NCBI RefSeq assembly: GCF_003115845.1
Contig: NZ_KZ819030.1
Span: 1-64,000, forward strand
Length of the DNA: 64,000 nucleotides
Direction: 5' to 3'
From: Brenneria roseae subsp. roseae
GTDB lineage: Bacteria > Pseudomonadota > Gammaproteobacteria > Enterobacterales > Enterobacteriaceae
Position numbers and translations under genes: made by a program. The notes under the pieces were generated by a model. It did no database searches. It had not been told where the DNA came from and was given only the letters and a program-made list of their open reading frames with translations. Below are positions 40,644 to 50,174 of the stretch, one piece after another (within the stretch, counting starts at the first letter, position 1; each line of letters begins with the position of its first letter).

Positions 40644-41423
40644 ATGCTTTTCGCACTTAAAAAATTTGTCGGTAGCCTGTTGCTGCCCCTTCCACTGCTA
40701 TTGATCTTGATGGGCGCCGGCCTGCTGTTCCTGTGGTTTACCCGGCGTCAACGCACCGGCAAGACGCTGATTTTGGTAAGCTGGCTTATCCTTATGCTGC
40801 TCAGCATCCAGCCAATTGCCGATCGCCTGCTGTTACCGCTGGAAACGCGCTATCCCACCTGGCAAGCCGATCGGCCCCGGGCAGATTATATCGTGGTGCT
40901 GGGCGGCGGCTATACTTATAATTCCGACTGGGCTCCCAGCTCCAATCTCATCGGCAACAGCCTGCCACGGGTCACCGAAGGTATTCGCCTCTATCACGCC
41001 AACCCCGGAGCAAAAATGATTTTCACCGGCGCGGCAGCGCAAGGCAACCCGGTCAGCAGCGCCAGAACGGCGGCGCTGGTTGCCGAAAGTCTGGGGGTTC
41101 CGCCGCAGGATATCCTGCTGGTGGATAGCGCAAGGGATACGGAAGAGGAAGCCGTCGGTACGGCGAAAATTGTCGGCAGTCAGCCTTTTTGGCTGGTGAC
41201 ATCGGCAAGTCATTTACCTCGCGCAATGCGTTTTTTCCAGGCTGAAGGGCTTCATCCCATGCCTGCCCCGGCGAACCAATTGGCCATCACTACCGCCCTT
41301 AATCCGTGGGAAAAGATCTTCCCTTCAGCCTATTATTTGTCGCATAGCGAGCGGGCCTGGTATGAAACGCTGGGTCGTATCTGGCAAAGCCTGAAAGGTA
41401 CGAAAACAGAGCCAGAGCAATGA
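40644..41423 (+). CDS. elyC: Envelope biogenesis factor ElyC
   Basis: A 259-aa DUF218 protein with two N-terminal membrane helices (SLLLPLPLLLILMGAGLLFL, LILVSWLILMLLSIQPIADR) and a soluble domain with ADYIVVLGGGYTYN, IFTGAAAQGNPVSSARTAAL and LVTSASHLPRAMRFF. ElyC is needed for peptidoglycan and undecaprenyl-phosphate homeostasis at low temperature in E. coli. The promoter region lies between it and the divergent cmoM. Its stop is 9 bp from that of the convergent ycbJ. Confidence 0.93.
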   Translation: MLFALKKFVGSLLLPLPLLLILMGAGLLFLWFTRRQRTGKTLILVSWLILMLLSIQPIADRLLLPLETRYPTWQADRPRADYIVVLGGGYTYNSDWAPSSNLIGNSLPRVTEGIRLYHANPGAKMIFTGAAAQGNPVSSARTAALVAESLGVPPQDILLVDSARDTEEEAVGTAKIVGSQPFWLVTSASHLPRAMRFFQAEGLHPMPAPANQLAITTALNPWEKIFPSAYYLSHSERAWYETLGRIWQSLKGTKTEPEQ

Positions 41424-41432
41424 CGCTCTGCG

Positions 41433-42326
41433 CTATTCCAGCCAGGGCGCAAGCTCACGGGACGCCAGATCAAAGAGCTGGCGATCCAGTTGCCCGGTGT
41501 GGATATAACGGGAAACCGCTTCCCAGATGACATACAGCCAGCGCCGGTATACAAAGGACTCTGAAACCGGCGCTTTCTTGAGATAGTGATATAACAGCTG
41601 CTCCGGCATCCCTGATTCACAAAGCCGGAATAGCTCATACTCTCTGGGCGCCCAAAGCATCATTCCCGGATTAATCATCGCCAGTAGCTGATCGGTGCGG
41701 GCGTCTTTCAACATACTGCGCAACGAGAGATTGCCGTGCACCAGCACACAGCTGTCATTGAAATCATCGAATAATTCAGGCAACTCCTGACGGGAACGAT
41801 AAAGCAGGCTGCGATCGGCCTGTGTTAACTGAGGCGCGGTGATGTTGAGCAGCGTGGCCCATAACACTTCCAGACGCTGCTGATACCAGCTAATCCAATC
41901 ATTTTCCTGCGAACTGTCAACAGAGCCGACACAGCCATGGCTATCAATGCGATGCCAGGCCAGGACGCCCTCTACGATTTGATCCATCAACAGCGTCCAG
42001 CGCTGTGCGGTACGAGTCGGCGCTTCAACCGACACGCCGCGCAGACGTTCGATCAGCAGCAGCTCTTTATAGGGAGATTGCTGAGTAATCACCAAACCGT
42101 ATACCGTCGGCAGGCGAACATCTCCTTCACGCGCCAGCATGGATAACTTGTAGGCCTCCTGCTGCGCAACGCCTTGACAAACATAACTTTTGGCAAGTAA
42201 AGGAATGGCATTGCCTTCTTTATCGTACAAAGCATATAAATGCGCATAGGGTTGCTCGCTGATACGTTCAAGACGACTCAGGCTTTCCCCCAACACCGTG
42301 CTTAATTCCGCTTTTAACTGTTCCAT
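41433..42326 (-). CDS. ycbJ: Aminoglycoside-phosphotransferase-like protein YcbJ
   Basis: From ATG 42326 (MEQLKAELSTVLGESLSRLE) the product is 297 aa, the E. coli length. It follows an APH/kinase-like fold: LLLIERLRGVSVEAPTRTAQ, AWHRIDSHGCVGSVDSSQEN and LVHGNLSLRSMLKD, where the usual catalytic HxDxxxxN reads HGNLSLRS (Asp replaced by Asn). Activity as a kinase is therefore doubtful, as for E. coli YcbJ. No known substrate. The start 36 bp further upstream has no support. Confidence 0.88.
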   Translation of the reverse strand: MEQLKAELSTVLGESLSRLERISEQPYAHLYALYDKEGNAIPLLAKSYVCQGVAQQEAYKLSMLAREGDVRLPTVYGLVITQQSPYKELLLIERLRGVSVEAPTRTAQRWTLLMDQIVEGVLAWHRIDSHGCVGSVDSSQENDWISWYQQRLEVLWATLLNITAPQLTQADRSLLYRSRQELPELFDDFNDSCVLVHGNLSLRSMLKDARTDQLLAMINPGMMLWAPREYELFRLCESGMPEQLLYHYLKKAPVSESFVYRRWLYVIWEAVSRYIHTGQLDRQLFDLASRELAPWLE

Positions 42327-42490
42327 AAACGGCAAAACCTCTACTGAGCAGAATCGCTCCACTCGTCATGATGCGGTCAACAAATGACAATTTCCCCAAT
42401 GCAGATCAAATAAAGCAGGATCAATGACGCATCCCAAATAGACTGAAAATTTGATAACTGGAATAAAATACGATTACATATTTCGGATAC

Positions 42491-42537
42491 AAATAAAAAC
42501 GGGGATTTTCATAATCTGAAAATCCCCGTTTTTATTT
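42491..42537 (-). terminator. kdsB terminator with a 20-bp perfect stem
   Basis: AAATAAAAACGGGGATTTTC pairs perfectly with its inverted copy across a 7-nt loop; both flanks are A/T-rich, so it can work in either direction. It separates kdsB from ycbJ. Confidence 0.92.
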
Positions 42538-42565
42538 AATCATTCACCTGCTTAGTATTTTTAGC

Positions 42566-43318
42566 TTAACGATTAGCCATCACCTGTCGCACGCGCACTA
42601 AATCTTCTGGCGTATCAACACCGACACTGGGAATCGCTTTTGCCACGGCAACGTGAATCTTTTCGCCGTACCACAGGACGCGCAACTGCTCCAGTAGCTC
42701 AATTTGCTCTAACCGACTAGGCGCCCAGCTGACATAGCGTCGGACGAACCCGGCACGATACGCGTAAATACCAATATGTCGTAAGAAATGATCGCCGATG
42801 CTCTCCCTGGATTGGGCAAAACGCTCTCGCTCCCAGGGAATCGTCGCTCGTGAAAAATACAACGCATATCCTTCGGCATCCGTGACCACTTTAACCGCAT
42901 TAGGATTGAACGCTTCTTCACTGGTTTCTATCGGCACAGCCAACGTCGCCATACCTGCATGGCAGGAGGACAGATTTTCCGCGACCTGACGGATAATGAC
43001 CGGCGGGATAATGGGTTCATCGCCCTGTACATTCACGATGATTTCGTCATCGGCAAAGCCATAACGTTCGATCACCTCGGCAAGCCGTTCCGTACCGGAG
43101 TTATGGTCTGGACTGGTCAGGCACACTTCTCCGCCGGCCTGCTGAATCGCCGTTTGTACATCAGGGTGATCGGTAGCGACAATCACGCGCCGGGCCCCTG
43201 ATTCCAGCGCCCGTTCCATGACATGGAGCACCATCGGTTTGCCATTAATATCCGCCAGCGGTTTGCCAGGCAAACGACTCGACGCAAAGCGCGCTGGAAT
43301 AATAACAGTGAAAGTCAT
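42566..43318 (-). CDS. kdsB: CMP-Kdo synthetase
   Basis: A 250-aa nucleotidyltransferase: [20 protein letters not shown] (CTP-binding loop with Arg-Lys), [34 protein letters not shown] and [12 protein letters not shown] (metal-binding Asp). It activates Kdo with CTP for transfer to lipid A in LPS core synthesis. Its start overlaps the ycaR stop (ATGA), so the two are co-translated. A strong terminator follows. Confidence 0.96.
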   Translation of the reverse strand: MTFTVIIPARFASSRLPGKPLADINGKPMVLHVMERALESGARRVIVATDHPDVQTAIQQAGGEVCLTSPDHNSGTERLAEVIERYGFADDEIIVNVQGDEPIIPPVIIRQVAENLSSCHAGMATLAVPIETSEEAFNPNAVKVVTDAEGYALYFSRATIPWERERFAQSRESIGDHFLRHIGIYAYRAGFVRRYVSWAPSRLEQIELLEQLRVLWYGEKIHVAVAKAIPSVGVDTPEDLVRVRQVMANR

Positions 43319-43497
43319 TGTGTTATCTCATCAGCGCCTAAGGTACGCGCTTCACTTTCCAGCAATACCGGAATGCCATCACGCACGGGATAAGCCAAAC
43401 CATCAACCTTGCATATCAGTTCCAGTTTTTCTTTATTGAAGTACAAACGTCCGTTACATACCGGACAAGCCACGATCTCAAGCAAACGGTGATCCAT
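43315..43497 (-). CDS. ycaR: Trm112-family zinc-ribbon protein YcaR
   Basis: A 60-aa UPF0434 protein: [20 protein letters not shown] with a CPVC zinc knuckle, [20 protein letters not shown], complete at the usual length. The second cysteine pair of some Trm112 proteins is reduced to a single Cys. The function is not established in E. coli; family members support methyltransferases. It is coupled to kdsB. In E. coli ycaQ lies between ycaR and lpxK; here that gene is absent. Confidence 0.93.
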   Translation of the reverse strand: MDHRLLEIVACPVCNGRLYFNKEKLELICKVDGLAYPVRDGIPVLLESEARTLGADEITQ

Positions 43498-43510
43498 GTT
43501 TCCTCCATCA

Positions 43511-43577
43511 TATACCCGCCATACGGCAAGTTGCAGTTGCGTTGGCTTTCCTGCGACTCGAACTATTTAAGGTATAG
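43511..43577. repeat. Imperfect palindromic intergenic repeat, copy 2 (shortened)
   Basis: TATACCCGCCATACGGCAAG..TTGCAGTTGCGTTGGCT joins directly to TCCTGCGACTCGAACTATTT..AGGTATA. The two halves correspond to the outer arms of the repeat at 23639-23759, with the middle deleted. It lies between lpxK and ycaR. Confidence 0.62.
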
Positions 43578-43639
43578 AAGCTATCTAACAGGGTTATGAG
43601 AAGACCGCTGGCCCATTCGGCCAGCAACCCGTCTTTAAA

Positions 43640-44626
43640 CTAATGCTTAGCCAACACGGTTTCCAATTGGCGAAGCAATTGCGTCGCATGCGGCTCGGAC
43701 AGCACCGCATCCACCGGGAGATACCACCAGTTAGCGCACGCAAATGCCCGGCACTTTACCGCATCTTTCTCCGTCATTAACAGCGGCTGTCCATCATCTA
43801 CGGTTAACGGTTTAAGCTGATCCAACTGATAGCGTTGATGATCGGCAAAAGCGATTTCACGTGAAATGCTGACGCCTGACTGGCGCAGCGTGGCGAAAAA
43901 ACGTGGAGGATGACCAATCCCCGCCATCGCCACGACATTTTGCAAACGTGAAACGTCGCATTTTTCGCCCGAAAGCAGATTAATCGCCATGCCGGCAGTC
44001 AGCATCATGGCGATTTCGCCTTCACGCGGGATACCGCCATTCACGATAATCGCGTCCACCGTGGCCAACCGGCTTTCCCGCTCGCGCATGGGGCCAGCCG
44101 GCAGCCACCAGCCATTGCCAAAGCGTCGAATGCCGTCCACCACCACTAACTCCATATCACGCGCTAAAGCATAATGCTGTAATCCGTCGTCGGTAATAAC
44201 CATATCCAGCGGATAATGTGCCAGCAACGCCTCCACGGCCAGACGACGCTGTGGCGCAACGGCAACCGGCGCTCCCGTACGCTGATGAATCAGCACAGGT
44301 TCGTCACCGGCCTGCGAGGTTGTAACGCCATTATCAACCAGCAAGGGATAGCGATCCGCTTTGCCGCCGTAGCCCCGGGACACCACGCCAACCCGATAGC
44401 CTTTTTTTTGCAATTGCTCGACCAGCCAGATAACTACTGGCGTTTTTCCGTTGCCGCCGGCGGTCAGATTCCCCACCACCACCACCGGTACCGGTGCGCG
44501 CCAGCTTTTACGCCACCCCCACCGATAACTTTGACGGAGCAGAAATGCAATCCCGCCGTATAACAACGAAAAGGGGACCAGGAGCCAATAAAGTGGCGAG
44601 CGCCCTGACCAGATACGTTCAATCAT
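43640..44626 (-). CDS. lpxK: Tetraacyldisaccharide 4'-kinase
   Basis: A 328-aa membrane-associated kinase: an N-terminal hydrophobic anchor ([20 protein letters not shown]), Walker [41 protein letters not shown], and [21 protein letters not shown] with the DDGxQH catalytic motif. It phosphorylates the lipid A disaccharide at 4' to give lipid IVA. Its start overlaps the msbA stop (ATGA), so lipid A kinase and flippase are made together. Confidence 0.96.
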   Translation of the reverse strand: MIERIWSGRSPLYWLLVPFSLLYGGIAFLLRQSYRWGWRKSWRAPVPVVVVGNLTAGGNGKTPVVIWLVEQLQKKGYRVGVVSRGYGGKADRYPLLVDNGVTTSQAGDEPVLIHQRTGAPVAVAPQRRLAVEALLAHYPLDMVITDDGLQHYALARDMELVVVDGIRRFGNGWWLPAGPMRERESRLATVDAIIVNGGIPREGEIAMMLTAGMAINLLSGEKCDVSRLQNVVAMAGIGHPPRFFATLRQSGVSISREIAFADHQRYQLDQLKPLTVDDGQPLLMTEKDAVKCRAFACANWWYLPVDAVLSEPHATQLLRQLETVLAKH

Positions 44627-46371
44627 TCGCCGAACTGCATTTTATGTAGCTGTGCATAAGCGCCATTCCTGGCCAGTAAGGTAGCATGCTCACCGCGCTC
44701 AATAATGTGCCCATCCTCAACAACCAGGATTTCGTCAGCATTCTCAATGGTAGACAGACGATGCGCGATAACCAACGCGGTACGATCTTTTTGCAACGCA
44801 TCCAGCGCAGCCTGAATCGCCCGTTCGGACTCCGTATCCAATGCGGAAGTCGCTTCGTCCAGCACCAGGATAGGACAGTTGCGTAACAGCGCACGAGCAA
44901 TAGCAATACGCTGACGCTGACCACCAGAAAGCAGCACGCCATTCTCGCCAATTATGGTATCCAGTCCATTGTCCATTTTGCTGATAAAATCCATCGCATA
45001 CGCCATTGTCGCCGCACGTTCTATTTCCTCACGGCTATAACGGTCATTACAGGCATAAGCAATATTATTGGCGATGGTGTCATTAAACAGGTGCACGTTC
45101 TGTGAAACCAATGCCACCTGATTACGCAGCGAAGCCAACGTATATTCACGCAGGTCGTGTCCGTCCAGCAGAATTTCACCTGACTGAATGTCATAAAAGC
45201 GCGTGATCAGATTGGCAATTGTGGACTTACCAGAGCCTGAACGCCCAACCAGCGCCACTGTTTTCCCCGGCGGAATATGCAAGCTGATATTCTTCAGCGC
45301 CAGCGTCTCTTTTCCCGGATAGGAAAAATTGACATTGCGGAATTCGAGATCGCCTTTCGCCCGGTCAATCTCCAGTTTGCCATTATCTTTTTCCTGCTCC
45401 ATATCCAGAATGGCGAACAGTGTCTGACAGGCTGCCATCCCACGCTGAAATTGCGCATTAACGTTAGTTAATGACTTCAGAGGGCGCATCAGCGCAATCA
45501 TGGAGGAGAAAACCACCGTAATCGTCCCTGCCGTCAGCGTGTCCATAACGCTGGGGATACTGGCAGCGAACAGAACGAACGCCAGCGCCAGTGAAGCGAT
45601 CAATTGAATGATCGGGTCAGAGATTGAAGAAGCGGAAACCAATTTCATTCCCTGCTGGCGCATGCGATTGCTAACCTTATCAAAGCGCCTGGTTTCCACA
45701 TCCTGACCACCGAAAATCAGCACCTCTTTGTGGCCTTTCAGCATCTGCTCCGCGCTGGTGGTCACGTGCCCCATGGTATCCTGCATGCTTTTACTGATAT
45801 TACGAAAACGTTTGGAAACAACACGGATGGCAAGCGATACAATCGGTGCAATGACAATCAGAATGATAGAGAGCTGCCAGCTGTAATAGAACATCAGAAT
45901 GAAAAGGCCAATAATAGACGCCCCTTCCCTGACTACCGTAATCAGCGCATTTGAAGAGGACGCCGCAACCTGTTCTGAATCATAGGTGATACGGGACAGG
46001 AGGGTTCCCGTTGACTGCTGATCGAAGAAAGAAACCGGCATCCCCATCATATGGGCAAACAGCCGGCGACGCATGTTCATCACCACCTTGCCGGACACCC
46101 AGGCCACACAGTAACTGGAAACAAAGCCGGAAGCGCCGCGCATCAGCATCAGGCCAATGACCACCAATGGCATCCAGACCAGTACCGAACGATCGGCTTT
46201 ACCAAATCCTTCATCCAGCAAGGGCTTAAGCAGAGACAGCATCAACGTGTCGCCAGCCGCATTAATAATCAGTGCGATCGCGGCCACAGCCAGCCCCGTT
46301 TTAAAAGGAGAGATCATCGGCCATAGGCGACGAAATGTCTGCCAGGTGGAGAGATCTTTATCATTCAGCAT
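44623..46371 (-). CDS. msbA: Lipid A/LPS core flippase MsbA
   Basis: A 582-aa half-size ABC exporter: six membrane helices in residues 1-330, then the ATPase with Walker [21 protein letters not shown], signature [14 protein letters not shown], Walker [14 protein letters not shown] and H-loop [12 protein letters not shown]. The homodimer moves LPS from the inner to the outer leaflet of the inner membrane before Lpt transport. Located 38 bp after comEC and coupled to lpxK. Confidence 0.97.
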   Translation of the reverse strand: MLNDKDLSTWQTFRRLWPMISPFKTGLAVAAIALIINAAGDTLMLSLLKPLLDEGFGKADRSVLVWMPLVVIGLMLMRGASGFVSSYCVAWVSGKVVMNMRRRLFAHMMGMPVSFFDQQSTGTLLSRITYDSEQVAASSSNALITVVREGASIIGLFILMFYYSWQLSIILIVIAPIVSLAIRVVSKRFRNISKSMQDTMGHVTTSAEQMLKGHKEVLIFGGQDVETRRFDKVSNRMRQQGMKLVSASSISDPIIQLIASLALAFVLFAASIPSVMDTLTAGTITVVFSSMIALMRPLKSLTNVNAQFQRGMAACQTLFAILDMEQEKDNGKLEIDRAKGDLEFRNVNFSYPGKETLALKNISLHIPPGKTVALVGRSGSGKSTIANLITRFYDIQSGEILLDGHDLREYTLASLRNQVALVSQNVHLFNDTIANNIAYACNDRYSREEIERAATMAYAMDFISKMDNGLDTIIGENGVLLSGGQRQRIAIARALLRNCPILVLDEATSALDTESERAIQAALDALQKDRTALVIAHRLSTIENADEILVVEDGHIIERGEHATLLARNGAYAQLHKMQFGE

Positions 46372-46409
46372 GCAATAAACCTGAGCCAGGAAAGAAATAG
46401 CCGCCTATT

Positions 46410-48689
46410 TTACTCATTATAACGCTTTACGCCAAACCACTGATGATACCAACGAGGCGATATTTGTTCTCTAAAACGTAATATGTGCCACGAATCGCTG
46501 AAAAAACGCGCGCTCAGTTGTCCGGATGCCGCGGTATCCAACCAGCCATAAACATGCTGCCGATAGCGCTCGACAATTTTCGTCGCAGGCAGTCTCCACG
46601 GGTTATAGCGTGCGGTAGAAACAGCGACATACCGTGCATTAACCGCCCTGATAAACGGCGGAGAGGAAGACGTATTACTGCCATGATGAGGAATTTGTAA
46701 CAAATCCGCAGTTAACGCACTTCTTTTCCATTTAACCAACTGTTTTTCCGTTTCAGATTCAATATCTCCCGTCAGCAACACCCGATGTTTCCCATCATCG
46801 ATACGTATTACGCACGAATCATTATTCTCTGCTCTATTCACCAGGGCCGTCGGCCACAACACGGTGAAAGTTAACCCCTGCCAGTTCCACATATCGCCTT
46901 GTAAACAAGGTAAATACCCTTTCTGGTTAAAGGAGCTGTAAACTTTTGCCAGAGGATAGGCCTGATGAATCTTCTCCAGGCCACCGGTGTGATCCATATG
47001 ACTGTGGCTCAGAATGATTTTTTCCACGCTGAGTCCGCGCCAGCGCAGATAGGGTAATATTTCCCTCGTCGCCATATCGCCCCCTTCCCATCGGTTTCCC
47101 GTATCGTACAGTACCGCTTTTCCATCACGCTCGATGACAATCGCCAGCCCATGCCCCACATCCAACATATCGACCCGCCAGTCAGGCTCATTGTTTTTTA
47201 CCCGGGACATGACAAGCAGCACGATCAAGGCTCCCAGCGTACCGGGGTAGCTTTTCCACCATTTAAAACGCCAAATCGCAACCATTAACCAGCCGGCTAC
47301 GCTGCTAATCAGCAGGGATGCGTCAAGATGCACCCAGCCAGTCTGCAAGTAGGAAAGCGGTACAAACACCGCTTTCAACGACCCATCCGCCAACGTCCAC
47401 AGCCAGCCACTCAAAACCGTGAGCGACATCATGGGTAAGGCCAGCAAAATAAGCGGCGTAGTAATAAATGAAACCACCGGAACCGCCCATAGATTAGCCG
47501 GTAGTGATGTCAGGCTGAAACCGTGAAACAGACTGAGTTGTAAAGGCATCAGCAGCAGGGTTACCCCGGTTTGCAGATGTATCCATCGCAAGAAGAACCA
47601 ACGAAACCGCGTTTGGCAACGAAGAGGCAGTGGCGCCCATTGAAACCAGAAAATAAGCGAGGCCACGGCCAGACAGGAGAGCCAGAAACTGTCGGACAGT
47701 ACGCTGAGGGGATCGCATAACAGAACGATTGCCACGCACCATAACCAGACTTGCCACGATGAGCAGATCACGCCTCCGATTTTCAACGCCATCCAGACGG
47801 AAAGCGCCAATGCAGCCCTGACCGCGGGGGGATTTCCGCCTGCCAGCCAGACATAGATCCAGGCGATTAACACGCTGGCCAGCAATGGAAACCGATAGCC
47901 GATCCGATGTGCGGGAAAACCATATTGCATCGCCCGGGCCAGCCACCAGCCGAATCCGCCAGCTAACGCAATATGCAGACCGGAAATCGCCATCAGATGC
48001 ATGGTCCCGGTTTTCTGTAAAATAGCCTTGATTTCGGGGGCTACCGTTTTCATTTCACCGAAAGCCAGCGCCAGCAAAATAGCACGCCACGGTAACGCCG
48101 CCGTTTGCCGTTCCGCTTGCGAAATAATACGCTGGCGAAAGTCACATTCAGAATTGATGGCCTGCGCTGACACAATCCTTCCCGAAAAAGGCTGGCGCTT
48201 CGATATCGCCCATCGCTGGCTGTCGAATCCGCCTTCATTCAGCCGGCTATGAACCGGACGCAGATTCACGGTCGCCGCCCATCGTTGACCGCCACACCAG
48301 TTCCGCATGTCATTCGATAGCGTTACCCGGGCGTAGAGTGGAGGAAAGATCCATGTCTGATTAACTTTCTCTAACCTGACAACAATCTGATTCTCATCAA
48401 GCTCAACAAAACGTACGCTGCTAATCGTAACGACAGCATTAACGGTTCGCTGTGCCAGTTGATCGATTTGCTTTAGCAGTGACTGAGCCGTTAAGCCCGC
48501 CCAACAAAAACTGAAAAGCATAACGGCTGCCGTTACCTGAAAAAAACCGCGTTTTCCTGTCAGAATCATGGCGACAGACAGGATCACTCCCAGCCATAAC
48601 GCCCCGGACGGCGGTATATTGGGCAGTATTGCCAGAGGGAAAATCCCAAGAACAGCCGCAATGGCAAGGGCACTTATCGATATTTTCAT
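46410..48689 (-). CDS. ycaI: ComEC/Rec2-family DNA-uptake channel (YcaI)
   Basis: A 759-aa polytopic protein. The N-terminal DUF4131/OB region is followed by the Competence domain with many helices (GTMHLMAISGLHIALAGGFG) and a C-terminal metallo-beta-lactamase-like domain (LDVGHGLAIVIERDGKAVLYDTG, SHSHMDHTGGLEK, PHHGSNTSS). The family forms the inner-membrane channel for transforming DNA and may degrade one strand. The E. coli neighbour ihfB is not next to it; tmaR is found instead. Confidence 0.92.
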   Translation of the reverse strand: MKISISALAIAAVLGIFPLAILPNIPPSGALWLGVILSVAMILTGKRGFFQVTAAVMLFSFCWAGLTAQSLLKQIDQLAQRTVNAVVTISSVRFVELDENQIVVRLEKVNQTWIFPPLYARVTLSNDMRNWCGGQRWAATVNLRPVHSRLNEGGFDSQRWAISKRQPFSGRIVSAQAINSECDFRQRIISQAERQTAALPWRAILLALAFGEMKTVAPEIKAILQKTGTMHLMAISGLHIALAGGFGWWLARAMQYGFPAHRIGYRFPLLASVLIAWIYVWLAGGNPPAVRAALALSVWMALKIGGVICSSWQVWLWCVAIVLLCDPLSVLSDSFWLSCLAVASLIFWFQWAPLPLRCQTRFRWFFLRWIHLQTGVTLLLMPLQLSLFHGFSLTSLPANLWAVPVVSFITTPLILLALPMMSLTVLSGWLWTLADGSLKAVFVPLSYLQTGWVHLDASLLISSVAGWLMVAIWRFKWWKSYPGTLGALIVLLVMSRVKNNEPDWRVDMLDVGHGLAIVIERDGKAVLYDTGNRWEGGDMATREILPYLRWRGLSVEKIILSHSHMDHTGGLEKIHQAYPLAKVYSSFNQKGYLPCLQGDMWNWQGLTFTVLWPTALVNRAENNDSCVIRIDDGKHRVLLTGDIESETEKQLVKWKRSALTADLLQIPHHGSNTSSSPPFIRAVNARYVAVSTARYNPWRLPATKIVERYRQHVYGWLDTAASGQLSARFFSDSWHILRFREQISPRWYHQWFGVKRYNE

Positions 48690-48903
48690 TGCATCCGTCC
48701 CTGGGAAAAATACGCATTCCTGTTAATACGCGCCACACCGTGAATCATGTTGCATCACGTGCTATCCGCCCAGATCAAAAAATGAAAACTGGAACTCGCT
48801 ACGCAACAAGGGTTATAGGTTGCAATGAGTTGCAGGCGACAGGCGAAAAGGAATCCAGAATGAGGAGCCGGATTTGGGACAGGGGAGAAAAGCGGACAGC
48901 AAC

Positions 48904-48928
48904 AAAAAGGGATCGCAGATGCGATCCC
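48904..48928 (-). terminator. tmaR terminator
   Basis: On the minus strand GGGATCGC-ATCT-GCGATCCC is followed by TTTTTGTTGC, 46 bp after the tmaR stop. The rest of 48690-48974 shows no gene. Confidence 0.85.
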
Positions 48929-48974
48929 AATGACGATAGCGATCTCTGTTACCAGAGAGCATATACGGATGAGG

Positions 48975-49292
48975 TTATTTCACTTCACCCATGGCTTTCA
49001 GTTTCTTGGACAGTTCACGGCGTTCTTTCGACAAATCTGCATTTTTAATGATGTAATCATCAACGCGATCTTCATAATCGCTACGCATATTTGCAATGAT
49101 GCCTTGTACATCTTCAATGGTCATACCCGGTTTCAGATACTCGCTCAGGTTATCAAGCAGTAAAACGCGCTTCTGGTTGTCACGGATTTTCTTTTCGTTA
49201 TCAATGATTTCACGCTGCAACTTATTTTTGCGGCGAAACGTGCGCACAAATTCCAGAACGTCCTGGAAACACGGTTTTGTGTCCTTATCCAT
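48975..49292 (-). CDS. tmaR: PTS localisation regulator TmaR (YeeX, DUF496)
   Basis: A 105-aa, highly charged coiled-coil protein: [60 protein letters not shown], matching E. coli YeeX nearly throughout. TmaR clusters at cell poles and sequesters PTS enzyme I, restraining sugar uptake. It lies downstream of the siderophore ABC ATPase on the same strand, 123 bp away. In E. coli yeeX is also in the sbcB/plaP neighbourhood. Confidence 0.93.
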   Translation of the reverse strand: MDKDTKPCFQDVLEFVRTFRRKNKLQREIIDNEKKIRDNQKRVLLLDNLSEYLKPGMTIEDVQGIIANMRSDYEDRVDDYIIKNADLSKERRELSKKLKAMGEVK

Positions 49293-49302
49293 TTATTTAC
49301 CC

Positions 49303-49419
49303 TTACCTTAAGTCATACACAGATACTTTACGCTCACCATACAGGTTAACCACGCCACCTTTCAAGTTACCGGTGCTACCGTCGGCGATCGGACGTTTTT
49401 TCTGTAATCGGTTAATCAA
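49303..49419 (-). CDS. Unrecognised 38-codon frame between the ABC ATPase gene and tmaR
   Basis: Starting at TTG 49419, which overlaps the end of the ATPase gene, the frame reads LINRLQKKRPIADGSTGNLK, GGVVNLYGERKVSVYDLR and stops at TAA 49303. Codon choice (CGT, GGT, AAC, CTG) looks like translated enterobacterial DNA. There is no clear ribosome site or ATG. It may be a tmaR leader peptide or the tail of a lost gene. I do not recognise a family. Confidence 0.25.
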   Translation of the reverse strand: MINRLQKKRPIADGSTGNLKGGVVNLYGERKVSVYDLR

Positions 49420-50174
49420 CGATAATACACGGCAATGCGCTGATTATGAACCTGCTCAATCACGACTTCAGTATCAAAAATGTCTTCAAGGATCTCGGAC
49501 GTCATGATCTCTTCCGGTTTCCCACTGTAGATAATCTGTCCTTTTCGCATGGCGATGATGTAATCGGAGTAGGCGGAAGCAAAATTGATATCGTGAATAA
49601 CCAAAACAATCGTTTTACCCAGCTCATCCGCGGCACGACGAATTTGTTTCATCATGGAGACCGCATGCTTCATATCCAGATTATTCAGCGGTTCGTCCAA
49701 CAGCACGTATTCCGTATCCTGACACAGCACCATCGCCACATAAGCCCGCTGGCGCTGTCCACCGGAAAGCTCATCTAAAAAACGATCTTTAAATTCAGTC
49801 AGGTTAAGGAATGCCAGCGCGGCGGCGATACGCTCATGGTCGTCAGCATTCAACCGTCCTTTGGTATAAGGATAGCGTCCGAACCCGACCAGTTCCGCAA
49901 CCGTTAACCGACTGGTGAACTGGTTTTCCTGACGTAACACTGACAGACAGGTTGCCAGTTTATCGCTCGGCGTCGTTGTTACATCCATGCCATTGACGTT
50001 GACTCGTCCTTGATCGGCATCCAACAAACGGCTGACGATAGATAACAGCGTCGATTTCCCTGCCCCATTCGGACCAATGATCGACGTGACGCCACCGCGG
50101 GGAATCGTCGCAGTGACGTTTTTCAATACCGCCACATTATTGTAGGTTTTGGTTACATTACCGATTTCAATCAC
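49416..50174 (-). CDS. Iron-siderophore ABC transporter, ATP-binding protein
   Basis: A 252-aa ATPase: Walker A SIIGPNGAGKSTLLSIVSRL, Q-loop VLRQENQF, signature [18 protein letters not shown], Walker B YVLLDEPLNNLDM, H-loop VIHDINFASAYSDY. The sequence style is that of the VctC/FatE/YclP group, which powers uptake of catecholate-type siderophores. It is last in a four-gene operon (binding protein, two permeases, ATPase) and overlaps the upstream permease stop by ATGA. Confidence 0.92.
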   Translation of the reverse strand: MIEIGNVTKTYNNVAVLKNVTATIPRGGVTSIIGPNGAGKSTLLSIVSRLLDADQGRVNVNGMDVTTTPSDKLATCLSVLRQENQFTSRLTVAELVGFGRYPYTKGRLNADDHERIAAALAFLNLTEFKDRFLDELSGGQRQRAYVAMVLCQDTEYVLLDEPLNNLDMKHAVSMMKQIRRAADELGKTIVLVIHDINFASAYSDYIIAMRKGQIIYSGKPEEIMTSEILEDIFDTEVVIEQVHNQRIAVYYR

